Part shown: positions 41,486 through 50,719 of the stretch, piece by piece
Layout: every line of letters starts with the position of its first letter
How positions within the stretch are numbered: the stretch's first letter is position 1
Assembly (NCBI GenBank): GCA_902799745.1
Contig: CADCBQ010000018.1
Location: forward strand, 52,987 to 106,010
From: Fibrobacter succinogenes
GTDB taxonomy: Bacteria; Fibrobacterota; Fibrobacteria; Fibrobacterales; Fibrobacteraceae
Direction of reading: 5' to 3'
DNA length: 53,024 bases
Position numbers and translations under genes: made by a program
The notes under the pieces: generated by a model
Told to the model about the DNA's origin: nothing
What the model saw: only the letters and a program-made list of their open reading frames with translations
Database searches by the model: none

Positions 41486-42856
41486 ATGAGTTACAATACC
41501 AAGATTCTTTGCATTGGCGCGGGCTATGTCGGTGGCCCCACTATGACTGTTATCGCCGACAAGTGCCCCGATGTGAAAGTGACCGTGGTTGATATCAACC
41601 AGGCCCGTATTGACGCTTGGAATAGCGACAACCTCCCGATTTTTGAACCCGGCCTCGATGATGTGGTGAAACGCGCCCGTGGCCGTAACCTCTTCTTTAG
41701 CACCGATATCCCGGCTGCTATCAAGGAAGCGGACATTATCTTTGTTTCCGTGAATACCCCGACCAAGACGTTTGGCCACGGCGCCGGTAAGGCTTCTGAC
41801 CTGCAGTATTGGGAAAAGACCGCCCGCAATATCTTGGAAATCGCCGACGAAGGCAAGATTATTGTGGAAAAGTCTACGCTCCCGGTACGTACCGCAGCTG
41901 CCATGGAACGAATCTTGAACTCTAACGACAAGGGCTTGCACTTTGAAGTGCTTTCTAACCCGGAATTCTTGGCCGAAGGTACCGCAATTAACGACCTTTT
42001 TGAACCGGACCGCGTGCTGATTGGTAGCCACCAGACGGAATCGGGCCTTGCTGCCTGCCAGAAGCTGGTAGACGTTTACGCCCACTGGGTGCCGCGCGAC
42101 CGTATTCTTACGACGAATCTTTGGAGTTCCGAACTCACGAAGCTGACCGCTAACGCCTTCTTGGCTCAGCGTATCAGTTCTATCAACTCGATTAGCGCCC
42201 TCTGCGAAAAGACGGGTGCCGATGTGGATGAAGTTGCTTACGTGATGGGCAAGGATCGCCGTATCGGTCCCAAGTTCCTCAAGGCCTCTATCGGCTTTGG
42301 CGGTTCTTGTTTTAAGAAAGATATTTTGAACCTCGTGTACCTGTGTGGCTACTACGGTCTCCCTGAAGTGGCCGCTTACTGGGAATCGGTGGTGAAAATC
42401 AATGAATGGCAGACCCACCGTGTGGTGGACCGCATGCTTGAGACCATGTTCAACACGATTGCTAGCAAGAAGATTGCCGTGTTCGGCTTTGCTTTCAAGG
42501 CAAATACCGGCGACACTCGCGAAAGCCCTGCAAATCTTGTTGTGCGTGACTTGCTCGCCGAACATGCACTGCCGGTCGTTACCGATCCGAAGGCTATTCC
42601 TGATGCCAAGCGCGATTTGAAGGACGTGCTTGACCAGGTCCAGTTCGAGGAAGATCCGTACAAGGCTGCCGAAGGCGCACACGCTGTGGTTGTCTGCACG
42701 GAATGGAAGTGCTTCGCAGAACTCGATTGGAACCGTATTTACAAGGGTATGGCCAAGCCTGCCTTCGTATTCGACGGTCGCAACATTCTGGATGCGGAAG
42801 CTCTGAAGAAGATCGGTTTCGAAGTATCGAGCATTGGTAAGGGGAAGGCGGAGTAA
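41486..42856 (+). CDS. ugd: UDP-glucose 6-dehydrogenase (eukaryote-like type)
   Basis: This 456-residue NAD-dependent enzyme oxidises UDP-glucose to UDP-glucuronate, a precursor for acidic polysaccharides. It has the N-terminal Rossmann motif [21 protein letters not shown], the catalytic [10 protein letters not shown] with Cys275, and [14 protein letters not shown]. From memory it follows the animal/plant enzymes unusually closely: [24 protein letters not shown], and [18 protein letters not shown] are near-matches to vertebrate UGDH. Typical bacterial Ugd/TuaD proteins differ there. It opens the plus-strand glycan operon; the next gene starts 6 nt later. Confidence 0.95.
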   Translation: MSYNTKILCIGAGYVGGPTMTVIADKCPDVKVTVVDINQARIDAWNSDNLPIFEPGLDDVVKRARGRNLFFSTDIPAAIKEADIIFVSVNTPTKTFGHGAGKASDLQYWEKTARNILEIADEGKIIVEKSTLPVRTAAAMERILNSNDKGLHFEVLSNPEFLAEGTAINDLFEPDRVLIGSHQTESGLAACQKLVDVYAHWVPRDRILTTNLWSSELTKLTANAFLAQRISSINSISALCEKTGADVDEVAYVMGKDRRIGPKFLKASIGFGGSCFKKDILNLVYLCGYYGLPEVAAYWESVVKINEWQTHRVVDRMLETMFNTIASKKIAVFGFAFKANTGDTRESPANLVVRDLLAEHALPVVTDPKAIPDAKRDLKDVLDQVQFEEDPYKAAEGAHAVVVCTEWKCFAELDWNRIYKGMAKPAFVFDGRNILDAEALKKIGFEVSSIGKGKAE

Positions 42857-42862
42857 GTCACC

Positions 42863-43966
42863 TTGAAAGTTGCTGTTGTTGGCACACGCGGAATTCCTGA
42901 CATTATGGGCGGAATTGAAACCCATTGTCAGCAGTTGTATCCACGCTTGGTGGAACGCGGTGCCGAAGTCGTTATTTTTGCAAGAAAGGCCTACACTCCT
43001 CAAAAAACACCTTATGTGTACAAGGGAGTTCAGGTGGTTCCTGTCTATGCGCCTAAAATAGCGGGTCTTGAGACTTTTGTCCATACGTTCCGCTGTTTTT
43101 TGAAGGTGCTGCTTTTGAAACCCGACATTGTGCATTTGCATGCTATCGGGCCGTCTTTCGTTGCTCCATTTTTTAGACTTTTTGGCCTTAAGGTCGTTTA
43201 TACCCATCACGGTCAAGACTATAACCGTGCCAAGTGGGGCTGGTTTGCAAAGGCGATTCTTCGCTTGAGCGAATTTGTCGGAACGACTTTTTCGAATTGC
43301 GTTATCGTTATTTCGGATTTGCTTGAAAATTGGCTTAGTGAAAAGTATCACTGCAAAAGAACGTTCCGTATCAACAATGGCGTTACCTTGCAGCCTACCT
43401 TGTCGCAGGAAGTTGCGGACAAGTGGCTTGATAAGTACGGATTGAAAGGGAAACGTTATATTTTTGCCTTGGGCCGATTTGTTAAGGAAAAAGGCTTCCA
43501 TGATTTGATTGCCGCCTACAAGAAGGCAAACCTTAATGACATTCCGCTTGTGATTGCCGGTACCGCTGATTTTGAATCCGGGTACGCGGAAAAGATGAAG
43601 GCTGATGCAGCTGAAGTCGGCGCGATTCTTCCGGGATATATTCATGGCGAAGAATTGCAGGCTGTCTTTGAGAATGCGTCGTTGTTTGTTATTCCGAGTT
43701 ACCACGAAGGTCTCCCGATAGTTTTGCTTGAAGCTTTGGGCTACAACAGGAATGTGATTGCAAGTGATATCCCTGCCAATATGGAGGTCCCGCTCCCCGA
43801 AGAGTGCTTCTTCGAATTGGGTAACGTGGAGGAATTGGCAAAGAAAATCCAACTTTTTATGGACAACCCCATAGAACGTGATTTCAAGCGAATTGTTCTG
43901 CGCTATTACGACTGGGATGTAATCGCTGATCGTACAATGAAGTTGTACCAGATTCTGATAAAGTGA
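42863..43966 (+). CDS. GT4 family glycosyltransferase
   Basis: This 367-residue GT-B enzyme has a typical opening VVGTRGIPDIMGGIETH, a HLHAIGPS motif and a donor-binding region with LGRFVKEKGFHDLI and PSYHEGLPIVLLEAL (the E-x7-E type motif). It resembles family 4 transferases that act on surface polysaccharide intermediates at the inner membrane. The start is a TTG at 42863: the conserved N-terminus KVAVVGTRG begins right after it, no ATG is available, and GGCGGAG lies upstream in the end of ugd. Sugar donor and acceptor cannot be told. Confidence 0.88.
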   Translation: MKVAVVGTRGIPDIMGGIETHCQQLYPRLVERGAEVVIFARKAYTPQKTPYVYKGVQVVPVYAPKIAGLETFVHTFRCFLKVLLLKPDIVHLHAIGPSFVAPFFRLFGLKVVYTHHGQDYNRAKWGWFAKAILRLSEFVGTTFSNCVIVISDLLENWLSEKYHCKRTFRINNGVTLQPTLSQEVADKWLDKYGLKGKRYIFALGRFVKEKGFHDLIAAYKKANLNDIPLVIAGTADFESGYAEKMKADAAEVGAILPGYIHGEELQAVFENASLFVIPSYHEGLPIVLLEALGYNRNVIASDIPANMEVPLPEECFFELGNVEELAKKIQLFMDNPIERDFKRIVLRYYDWDVIADRTMKLYQILIK

Positions 43967-43982
43967 GTTGTTTGAGGGTATT

Positions 43983-45077
43983 ATGAGTTGCGCAAATTGT
44001 GATTGCGGAAAGAATAAAATTCAGATGCCGACCGACGTGTCGGTGATCACGACGTATCGTTGCCAGATGCGCTGCAAAATGTGCAACATCTGGAAAAATC
44101 CGACCAAGAAGAGCGAAGAAATCCAGGCTAAGGACTTGGAAATCTTGCCGCAACTCAAGTTTGCAAACGTTACCGGTGGCGAACCCTTTATCCGCCAGGA
44201 TCTTGAAGACATCGTTGAAGTCCTTTACACCAAGGCTCCGCGCATCGTGATTAGCACGAGTGGTTGGTGGGTGGATCGCGTGATTAAGCTTGCCGAACGT
44301 TTCCCGAACATCGGTATTCGCGTCTCTATCGAAGGCCTTGAAGGAACCAACAACTTCTTACGTGGCCGCGACGATGGTTTCGAACGCGGCATGAAAACTC
44401 TCAAGACATTGCACGAGATGGGCGTGAAGGATATCGGCTTTGGCCAGACGCTCAGCAATTGGAACAGCAATGACTTGATTCCTCTTTACGAACTTGCGCT
44501 TTCGATGAACTTCGAATTTGCAACAGCCGCCTTCCATAACAGCTACTACTTCCATAAGGAAGACAACCAGATTAGCAATAAGGAAGAACTCTGCGACAAC
44601 ATCGGCAAGCTGGTAAATCGCCTCTTGAAGGAAAATCACCCGAAGTCTTGGTTCCGCGCCTTCTTTAACTTGGGCCTTATCAAGTATATTCAGGGCGGCA
44701 AACGTATGCTGCCGTGTGAAGCTGGCTCGGTGAACTTCTTTACCGACCCTTGGGGCGAAGTTTATCCCTGCAACGGTTTGGAACCGCGCTACTGGCAGGA
44801 AAGCATGGGCAATATCCACAACGCGAAGAACTTCGAAGAAATCTGGTTCAGCGAACAGGCGCAAAAGGTGCGCGAAAAGGTGCGTACTTGCCCCAAGAAC
44901 TGTTGGATGGTCGGTACCGCCGCTCCGGTGATGAAGAAGTATATTGCTCACGTGGCTCCGTGGGTGCTTACGGCAAAACTCAAGAGTTTGTTTGGCAAGG
45001 AAATCGACTGCTCCAAGTTCCCGACATTCGATGTTGGTCAGGATCCGAGGCAGGGTGACTTGAGAATCGAAGGGTAG
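43983..45077 (+). CDS. Radical SAM/SPASM domain protein in the glycan cluster
   Basis: The 364-residue protein has a radical SAM cluster motif CQMRCKMC (Cys27, 31, 34, CxxxCxxC), the GGEP motif (TGGEPFIRQDL) and a SPASM-like C-terminal Cys set (LPCEAGSV, VYPCNG, RTCPKNC) for an auxiliary iron-sulphur cluster. The N-terminus adds an unusual C-x2-C-x-C (MSCANCDC). The family modifies peptides, sugars or other small molecules by radical chemistry; the substrate here is unknown, and the glycosyltransferase neighbours suggest a sugar or glycan part (inference). The ATG at 43983, 5 nt after GAGG, is preferred over the TTG at 43968. Confidence 0.85.
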   Translation: MSCANCDCGKNKIQMPTDVSVITTYRCQMRCKMCNIWKNPTKKSEEIQAKDLEILPQLKFANVTGGEPFIRQDLEDIVEVLYTKAPRIVISTSGWWVDRVIKLAERFPNIGIRVSIEGLEGTNNFLRGRDDGFERGMKTLKTLHEMGVKDIGFGQTLSNWNSNDLIPLYELALSMNFEFATAAFHNSYYFHKEDNQISNKEELCDNIGKLVNRLLKENHPKSWFRAFFNLGLIKYIQGGKRMLPCEAGSVNFFTDPWGEVYPCNGLEPRYWQESMGNIHNAKNFEEIWFSEQAQKVREKVRTCPKNCWMVGTAAPVMKKYIAHVAPWVLTAKLKSLFGKEIDCSKFPTFDVGQDPRQGDLRIEG

Positions 45078-45086
45078 TATTGCCCT

Positions 45087-46265
45087 ATGCGAATTCTGCT
45101 TGCAAATAAATTCTACTACCGTCGCGGAGGCGACTGCGTCTATTCCATAGAACTTGAAAATCTGCTTAAGGCGGCGGGACATGAAGTCGCCTTTTTTGCA
45201 ATGGATTATCCTGAAAACTTGGATAGCCAATGGAAAACGTACTGGCCGAGCGAAGTCGCCTTTTCTCCGAAGAAACCTGCCGCTTTTTTCAAGGCGTTCA
45301 AGCGCCCGTTTGGCGATGCGGAAACCGTAAAGAAGTTTACCGCGCTGCTCGACAGCTTCAAACCCGATGTGCTGCACTTGAACAATATCCATACGCAACT
45401 TTCGCCGGTTATGGCCGAAATTGCGCATGCGCGTGGCGTCAAGGTGGTGTGGACTCTGCACGACTACAAGTTGATTTGCCCTGCCTACACGTGTCTCTGC
45501 AACGGTAAAATCTGCGAAGACTGCATTGGCGGCGACAAACATAACTGCACGGCGAAAAAATGTCTCAAGAACAACTGGCTTGCAAGCAAGATTGCCGAGA
45601 AGGAAGCCGTAACGTGGAACCGCGAACGGCTGGAATGCTGCGTGGATAAATTTATCTGCCCGAGCCGTTTCATGAAGCAAAAGATGGAGCAGGGCGGTTT
45701 CGATGCTTCGAAGCTGATTGCACTCCATAATTTTGTCGATGAAAATAAGTTCGCTCACGATCCCGTGAATCGTGAAATGGCGTATTGCTTTGTCGGTCGC
45801 CTTTCAGGTGAAAAAGGAGCCGATACACTGTTAAAGGTGGCATCGAAAATAGAGGCAACTCTCTATGTGCTCGGAACGGGCCCGCTTGAAGCGGAACTCA
45901 AGGCCAAGTACGCCTCCGCAGCACAGATACATTTTATGGGACATTGCGACTGGGAAACCTGCAAGTCCGTATTGCTCAAGTCCAAGTTTAGCGTGGTGCC
46001 GAGCGAATGGTACGAAAACAACCCGTTCTCGGTGATTGAACCCCTTTGCTTGGGAACTCCCGTGTTGGGCGCCAATGTTGGCGGCATTCCGGAGTTGATT
46101 GAACCGGGAAAGACCGGCGACCTTTTCAAGATGGGTAACGCCGAAGACCTTGAGGCAAAAATCCGCAAGATGCTGAATAACGATTGTTCTTTCGATGTAT
46201 CTCCTGTTCGCAGGCATTTTTCTAAGGATAACTATTTAGAACAGGTAATGTCTGTCTATAGGTAG
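45087..46265 (+). CDS. GT4 family glycosyltransferase with Cys-rich loop
   Basis: The 392-residue GT-B enzyme opens LLANKFYYRRGGDCVYSIEL and carries WTLHDYKLICPAYTC, then a Cys-rich loop (residues about 131-160, CNGKICEDC, HNC, KKC) that is usual for one GT4 subgroup and may bind a metal. The nucleotide-sugar region shows VGRLSGEKGADTL and PSEWYENNPFSVIEPL. It probably adds one sugar to a lipid-linked glycan at the inner membrane. It starts 9 nt after the radical SAM gene and its stop codon is adjacent to the next gene, so it is in the same operon. Confidence 0.88.
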   Translation: MRILLANKFYYRRGGDCVYSIELENLLKAAGHEVAFFAMDYPENLDSQWKTYWPSEVAFSPKKPAAFFKAFKRPFGDAETVKKFTALLDSFKPDVLHLNNIHTQLSPVMAEIAHARGVKVVWTLHDYKLICPAYTCLCNGKICEDCIGGDKHNCTAKKCLKNNWLASKIAEKEAVTWNRERLECCVDKFICPSRFMKQKMEQGGFDASKLIALHNFVDENKFAHDPVNREMAYCFVGRLSGEKGADTLLKVASKIEATLYVLGTGPLEAELKAKYASAAQIHFMGHCDWETCKSVLLKSKFSVVPSEWYENNPFSVIEPLCLGTPVLGANVGGIPELIEPGKTGDLFKMGNAEDLEAKIRKMLNNDCSFDVSPVRRHFSKDNYLEQVMSVYR

Positions 46266-46270
46266 TGTCA

Positions 46271-47284
46271 ATGTCGCAAGATAATCCGCTGATATCCGTC
46301 ATCGTTCCGGTTTATAAGGTCGAGGAATATTTAGACCAATGTGTCGACAGTATTGTCAATCAGACATACCGGAATTTGGAAATTATCCTGGTCGATGACG
46401 GCTCGCCGGACAAGTGCCCCGAAATGTGCGATGCATGGGCCAAGAAGGATTCGCGAATCAAGGTCGTGCATAAGGAGAACGGTGGCCTTGGCGATGCGCG
46501 CAATGCTGGTATCGCCGTAGCGAAGGGCGATTATTTCGGATTTATTGATAGTGATGACTGGTGTGAACCGGATATGTATCAGGAACTCTTGGAATCCTGC
46601 CTGCAGAACGACGCTCCTGTTGCTGTTTGCAATGTCTTTGTGGATTGGGAATGCGGCTGGCCTACCGAATACGAAACATTTGCCTGTGAACGCTCCTGCT
46701 GGGATGCCTCTGAAGTCCGTCGCTATTTCTTTAACGGCAAATTGACGGCGTGGGCGTGGAATAAGCTGTACCGCAAGGACTTGATTCCGAATTTGAAATA
46801 CCCGACCCAGGCGTACGAAGATATTCCCGTGGCTAGAGAAATTTTTACCAAAATCAGTCGGTGCGCCTTGACGGGAAAATGCTCTTACCATTATCGCCAA
46901 CGTCAGGGAAGCATTGTCAATTCCGCAGTGAACCTGTCCCAGTTTACCTTGATCGATGAATTAAGGAAAAATGCGGAGATGGCAAAGTCTTTTTCGCTTG
47001 AAGAAGTCGCTGTCGCTAGGCTTGCCGTGAGCAGTTTCAATTTCTTGGCAAAAGTCGAAAGGGAAAAGGATCCTGCTCTGAAAGAGAAAATTTCCTCCCT
47101 GGTGGAAGATGTTTGCCGTTACCAGTTTGGCTTGCGTGAAAAATCGGTTGTTCGGAAGAAGGACAGGATTTTCCTATATTGCATCGCTAAAGGGCTCCCC
47201 TATAAAATGGTGTTTGGCATTCGACGCCTATTCCAAGGCGTTTATTGGACGTTGAACATGAAGGGTGGGCAGAAGAAACAATGA
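46271..47284 (+). CDS. GT2 family glycosyltransferase
   Basis: This 337-residue GT-A enzyme has ISVIVPVYKVEEYLDQC, the DDGSPD motif, GGLGDARNAGI and FIDSDDW (the DxD metal site), all standard for family 2. The C-terminal part is basic and may touch the membrane. It adds a sugar in surface glycan synthesis; the specific sugar is unknown. The ATG at 46271 is preferred over the GTG two codons upstream because AGGTAG gives a better spacing and the conserved region begins soon after. It overlaps the next gene by ATGA. Confidence 0.9.
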   Translation: MSQDNPLISVIVPVYKVEEYLDQCVDSIVNQTYRNLEIILVDDGSPDKCPEMCDAWAKKDSRIKVVHKENGGLGDARNAGIAVAKGDYFGFIDSDDWCEPDMYQELLESCLQNDAPVAVCNVFVDWECGWPTEYETFACERSCWDASEVRRYFFNGKLTAWAWNKLYRKDLIPNLKYPTQAYEDIPVAREIFTKISRCALTGKCSYHYRQRQGSIVNSAVNLSQFTLIDELRKNAEMAKSFSLEEVAVARLAVSSFNFLAKVEREKDPALKEKISSLVEDVCRYQFGLREKSVVRKKDRIFLYCIAKGLPYKMVFGIRRLFQGVYWTLNMKGGQKKQ

Positions 47285-48555
47285 TCTCGTATGCTGTCGG
47301 CACATATGTGGCATTTGCCTTGCTTAACTACCGAGTCGCAGTTTTGCTGCTTGTGCCTTTTTCGCTGATATTGCATATGTTCCCTGTTGTTGATCGACAG
47401 GTGTTTTCGGTGTTGGATTGTTGCTGTCTTGGATTGACGGCGTTGCTTCCGTTGAAATGTAATTTTATATCCAAGTTAAGGACGTATCCGTTTCTTATAC
47501 CCAGTTTGCTTGTCGGATTTTCCTATGTGATTACCAATGTTCTTGCAGAACCGCATTGGCCCAGTACGGTATTTGTCTTGAATACCATCTACTGTTTTCC
47601 CTTTGTCGTTTGGTGCGTATTGGAAGAAGAACGCGATTTGAAATTGCTGTTGTATGCGTTTATGCTTTATTTTGGCTTTTGTGCTGTTTATGCGTTGGTT
47701 GAACTTGCTCTTGGCGAGAACATTATATTGGGAAAATTTATTCAAATGGATATTGTTACCAATGATGTTCTGAATTACGATGAAGTTCGTTTTGGGTTCA
47801 AAAGATTGCAAAGTGTTTTTGATACTCCGATGTCAATGGGATTGGCTATGGGTGTTTTTGGATACTTGCTTTTCGAATATCGCAAAATGACCAAAAACAG
47901 CAATTTCTTTGTGGCGGTATTGATGGTCGCTTGCTTGATCTTGCCTTGGTTGAGCGGATCAAGATCTGTTTTTGTTGCAGTATTTGTTTTGATGATTCCT
48001 ATAATGAATGAGGTGCTGAAAGGAGATCGGTTTGCCTTGCTTAAAATAGGATTGCTGGGAGGGGGCGTTTTCCTGTTGGGTGGTTGGGTAATGCTTTTGG
48101 TCGATTCCTTTGTCCATTCGGATACGGCAGTTACTGGTAGCAGCTTGGATATGCGCATTATGCAGTTTGCTGTAATTATCCCGTTCTTCTTGAATTCTCC
48201 GATATGGGGGAATGGTTATGCATTTATTTGGAGCTTTGTGAAACAAGTGGATGCGGATATTTTGGGTGCCGAGAGTGTTTGGTTACAGTTGTTAGTTGAT
48301 TTTGGTGTTATTGGAGTCATAGCTTATCTCTGTTGTATTGTGTACATGATAAAAGCGCTGAAACCTGTTGTTCAGAAAAAAAGTGTAATTTTGCCGATGG
48401 CCGTTGTTGTTGGGTACACTCTTTCAACTTTCCTTGGATTGGAATTGAATTTCTTTTTCATTGTATGCATGATGCTAATGAAAATGAAAGAATTCTATGT
48501 TGAAAATGAGAAATCCGACGATCTGAAAACAGAAAAAATTGATGGCAGCAAGTAG
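47281..48555 (+). CDS. Wzy/O-antigen ligase-like polytopic membrane protein
   Basis: This 424-residue protein has about 11-12 hydrophobic segments and one large soluble loop in the second half (about 285-325, with SLDMRIMQFAVIIPFF and WGNGYAF), the typical layout of O-antigen polymerases and ligases. The chemical step would be polymerisation of repeat units or transfer of the glycan to a carrier, on the periplasmic side. ATG 47281 overlaps the stop of the GT2 gene. It ends 5 bp before the convergent flippase gene. Base composition here is visibly richer in A+T than in the first half of the cluster. Confidence 0.8.
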   Translation: MISYAVGTYVAFALLNYRVAVLLLVPFSLILHMFPVVDRQVFSVLDCCCLGLTALLPLKCNFISKLRTYPFLIPSLLVGFSYVITNVLAEPHWPSTVFVLNTIYCFPFVVWCVLEEERDLKLLLYAFMLYFGFCAVYALVELALGENIILGKFIQMDIVTNDVLNYDEVRFGFKRLQSVFDTPMSMGLAMGVFGYLLFEYRKMTKNSNFFVAVLMVACLILPWLSGSRSVFVAVFVLMIPIMNEVLKGDRFALLKIGLLGGGVFLLGGWVMLLVDSFVHSDTAVTGSSLDMRIMQFAVIIPFFLNSPIWGNGYAFIWSFVKQVDADILGAESVWLQLLVDFGVIGVIAYLCCIVYMIKALKPVVQKKSVILPMAVVVGYTLSTFLGLELNFFFIVCMMLMKMKEFYVENEKSDDLKTEKIDGSK

Positions 48556-48560
48556 AAGTT

Positions 48561-49991
48561 CTATTTGAATTTCTTCTTTATCTTTTGAAAATACTTTTTT
48601 GCAATTGAATCCTGAATGAGCAGTAATGCTCCGCAATATGCAGGTATAAATAGCGAGAACGATGTAATGATGTTCAATAAGGGGACGTCAAAATGGATTA
48701 ATCTTGTAACTCCCCATGCAATTGGATAAGCGACAAGCATGTACTTGCAGACGTCAATAACTTGTGCAAGATAGCTGTATTGGAGTATTTTTTTTGTGGG
48801 ATAGAGATTGATTGCGGAACCGACTAGGTTGATGAAAAACTGAGATACTGCGATTCCTATAACTCCATATTGAAATCCGATGAAGATGAGAATCGTGTAG
48901 ATTGTTTTTTTTGGCAATTCAAGTTTTAAAATGAGCCCTGTTCGGTTTACGACTTGAAATAAACTGAGACTGAGCTGTCCTATAGGATTCCACATGATGC
49001 CGGCGACAAGGATTTGGAAGAAAATGACCGCGGGGAGCCATTTGTCGCTCCATAGGAACACAATGATATCTCTGCCTGAAAAACAAAGAATTGCAGATAG
49101 TGGTGCGGTGAACATTACAATAAGTCGCATGACTTCCCTGAAATGTTCCCGAAGTTCTTGCATGTCGTTTTGATATTTGGCCAAGACGGGAAGGGCGATT
49201 TTTTGAATCATTCCGGAGCTGATTGAGTTCACATTGAGACTGAGCCCGTTTGCTTTGGAAAAAAGCCCCAATTCCGATTTGGTGAAGAATTTTCCGATAA
49301 TTACCGAATAGATTTCGTTGAAAATAGTACCTATGAGGTTGGCGCCAAGTAACTTCGATCCGAAATTAAACAGATAGCGGAACGATTCTCTGCTGAATTT
49401 TTCTCTGGGTCGCCATTTGGCAAAAATCCAGAATAGCGAGGTCCTGATAAACGCTGCAAGAACCGTTTGCATGGCAAGGGCGTAGACGCTCCATCCGTTG
49501 TAAGCCAATGCGATGGCGATAAGGCCTGCAGGAAGTTGCCCGCAAAGACCGATGATCGTCTGTAGCCTTATGTTCAAATTGGCTGTGAGAATGGCGTTTT
49601 GAACGATGCAGAGAGAATGCAAAAGGACGCTTAGGCCAATGATTTTGACAAGCGGGATGAGTAGCGGCTCATGAAAGAAATTGGCGATAAGGGGAGAACT
49701 GACCCATAGAATGCCATAGATAATTAAACCAACGACAACGTTGAAATAAAAAGCTGTGGACAAATCTTTTTCAGTTCGGTCTATTTTGCGGATGAGCCCG
49801 TTGGCGAAACCCGCATCAATGAAGGTGTTCGAAAGAGAAATGAATATGGTTGTAAGCCCGACAATTCCGTATTCGCTAGGGGACAGGAGGCGGGCAAGGA
49901 CTATGCCAATAAAAAAACTGACAATTTGAGAAGAGAGTCGTTCTAGAAGACTCCAAATTGCGGCAAAAAAGGGTGTGTTTTTCTTAGGCAT
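48561..49991 (-). CDS. Wzx-type polysaccharide flippase
   Basis: This 476-residue protein has 12-14 hydrophobic helices and the MOP/PST family pattern: IVLARLLSPSEYGIVGL near residue 30, and the F-S-K-A-N-G-L stretch near residue 245. Such proteins flip lipid-linked repeat units to the periplasmic face for a Wzy-type polymerase. It is the last gene of the minus-strand operon and overlaps the upstream LicD-family gene by 8 nt. Together with the Wzy-like gene that ends 5 bp away it makes a complete flip-and-polymerise pair. Confidence 0.92.
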   Translation of the reverse strand: MPKKNTPFFAAIWSLLERLSSQIVSFFIGIVLARLLSPSEYGIVGLTTIFISLSNTFIDAGFANGLIRKIDRTEKDLSTAFYFNVVVGLIIYGILWVSSPLIANFFHEPLLIPLVKIIGLSVLLHSLCIVQNAILTANLNIRLQTIIGLCGQLPAGLIAIALAYNGWSVYALAMQTVLAAFIRTSLFWIFAKWRPREKFSRESFRYLFNFGSKLLGANLIGTIFNEIYSVIIGKFFTKSELGLFSKANGLSLNVNSISSGMIQKIALPVLAKYQNDMQELREHFREVMRLIVMFTAPLSAILCFSGRDIIVFLWSDKWLPAVIFFQILVAGIMWNPIGQLSLSLFQVVNRTGLILKLELPKKTIYTILIFIGFQYGVIGIAVSQFFINLVGSAINLYPTKKILQYSYLAQVIDVCKYMLVAYPIAWGVTRLIHFDVPLLNIITSFSLFIPAYCGALLLIQDSIAKKYFQKIKKKFK

Positions 49992-50706
49992 CTGTTTTGG
50001 GAGCCCGGATCAGAACCCCTGTGATTTCGGATGTAGGGTGGTGAACAACATTGTCATTTTTCCAATCGGCGCTATTCCAATTAGGATCTGGAATCATGAA
50101 ATTTTCCCCATAGTATAGGGTAAGGGCTTTAGAAGGATTGCATGGTGCGTTTAATTCAAGATTGTCAATCTTGACGGTAGAAAGAGGTAGAACGTTGCCG
50201 ATGGAGTACGAAATTGTCTCTGAAATAACGCACCCTTTTTGAACGATATACTCGTATAGCTTGTATGTGTTTTCTTCATGGAAAACTAGAAAAATATCTA
50301 TTGCAAGCCCTTTGTAGTGGAAGGTGTGCTCTGATGTAGTGCGTTCTCCGCTTTGGACGGATAGACGGTCAAAGTGGTGGTCTTTGACGAATCCTTTGGA
50401 TATTAAGTGCTGTTCTAACTCTACTGAGTAGGAATCTTTCATCATGGCGACATCTATATCGATGTCATGTGGAATGAAGGATTTGTTTCTAACCGCTCCA
50501 AGAAGAGTCCCGAATTCAACCCAGTAATCTACATTACATTCCTGGCAGGCTTCCTTGAATTTTCGCAGAAGCTCTAGGCCGTTTTGATGCAATACTTTTT
50601 GTCTTTTCTTGTAATCTCTTTTTTTGCAAAAATAAGACCATTTTTTTTGCAAAAAAGATCCTTCTTTACCGCCGAGAATTGTGTATATCTTATGTGCGAT
50701 TCCCAT
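49984..50706 (-). CDS. LicD family phosphotransferase-like protein (divergent)
   Basis: The 240-residue protein has the LicD/fukutin nucleotidyltransferase fold signature EFGTLLGAVRNKSFIPHDID with Asp81, Asp83 and Asp85. The motif reads PHDIDID where the two neighbours have PWDDDID, so it is the most divergent of the three. LicD proteins move phosphocholine or similar phospho-alcohol groups from CDP/CMP donors to sugars. A very basic N-terminus (residues 14-41) could bind membrane or RNA. It is separated by 13 nt from the next LicD gene. Confidence 0.8.
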   Translation of the reverse strand: MGIAHKIYTILGGKEGSFLQKKWSYFCKKRDYKKRQKVLHQNGLELLRKFKEACQECNVDYWVEFGTLLGAVRNKSFIPHDIDIDVAMMKDSYSVELEQHLISKGFVKDHHFDRLSVQSGERTTSEHTFHYKGLAIDIFLVFHEENTYKLYEYIVQKGCVISETISYSIGNVLPLSTVKIDNLELNAPCNPSKALTLYYGENFMIPDPNWNSADWKNDNVVHHPTSEITGVLIRAPKTDA

Positions 50707-50719
50707 AGAACCCTCGTGA

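Noticed and set aside
41450..43852. An 800-codon minus-strand open frame opposite ugd and the first GT4 gene
   Set aside because: Same codon-bias effect; both plus-strand genes are certain.
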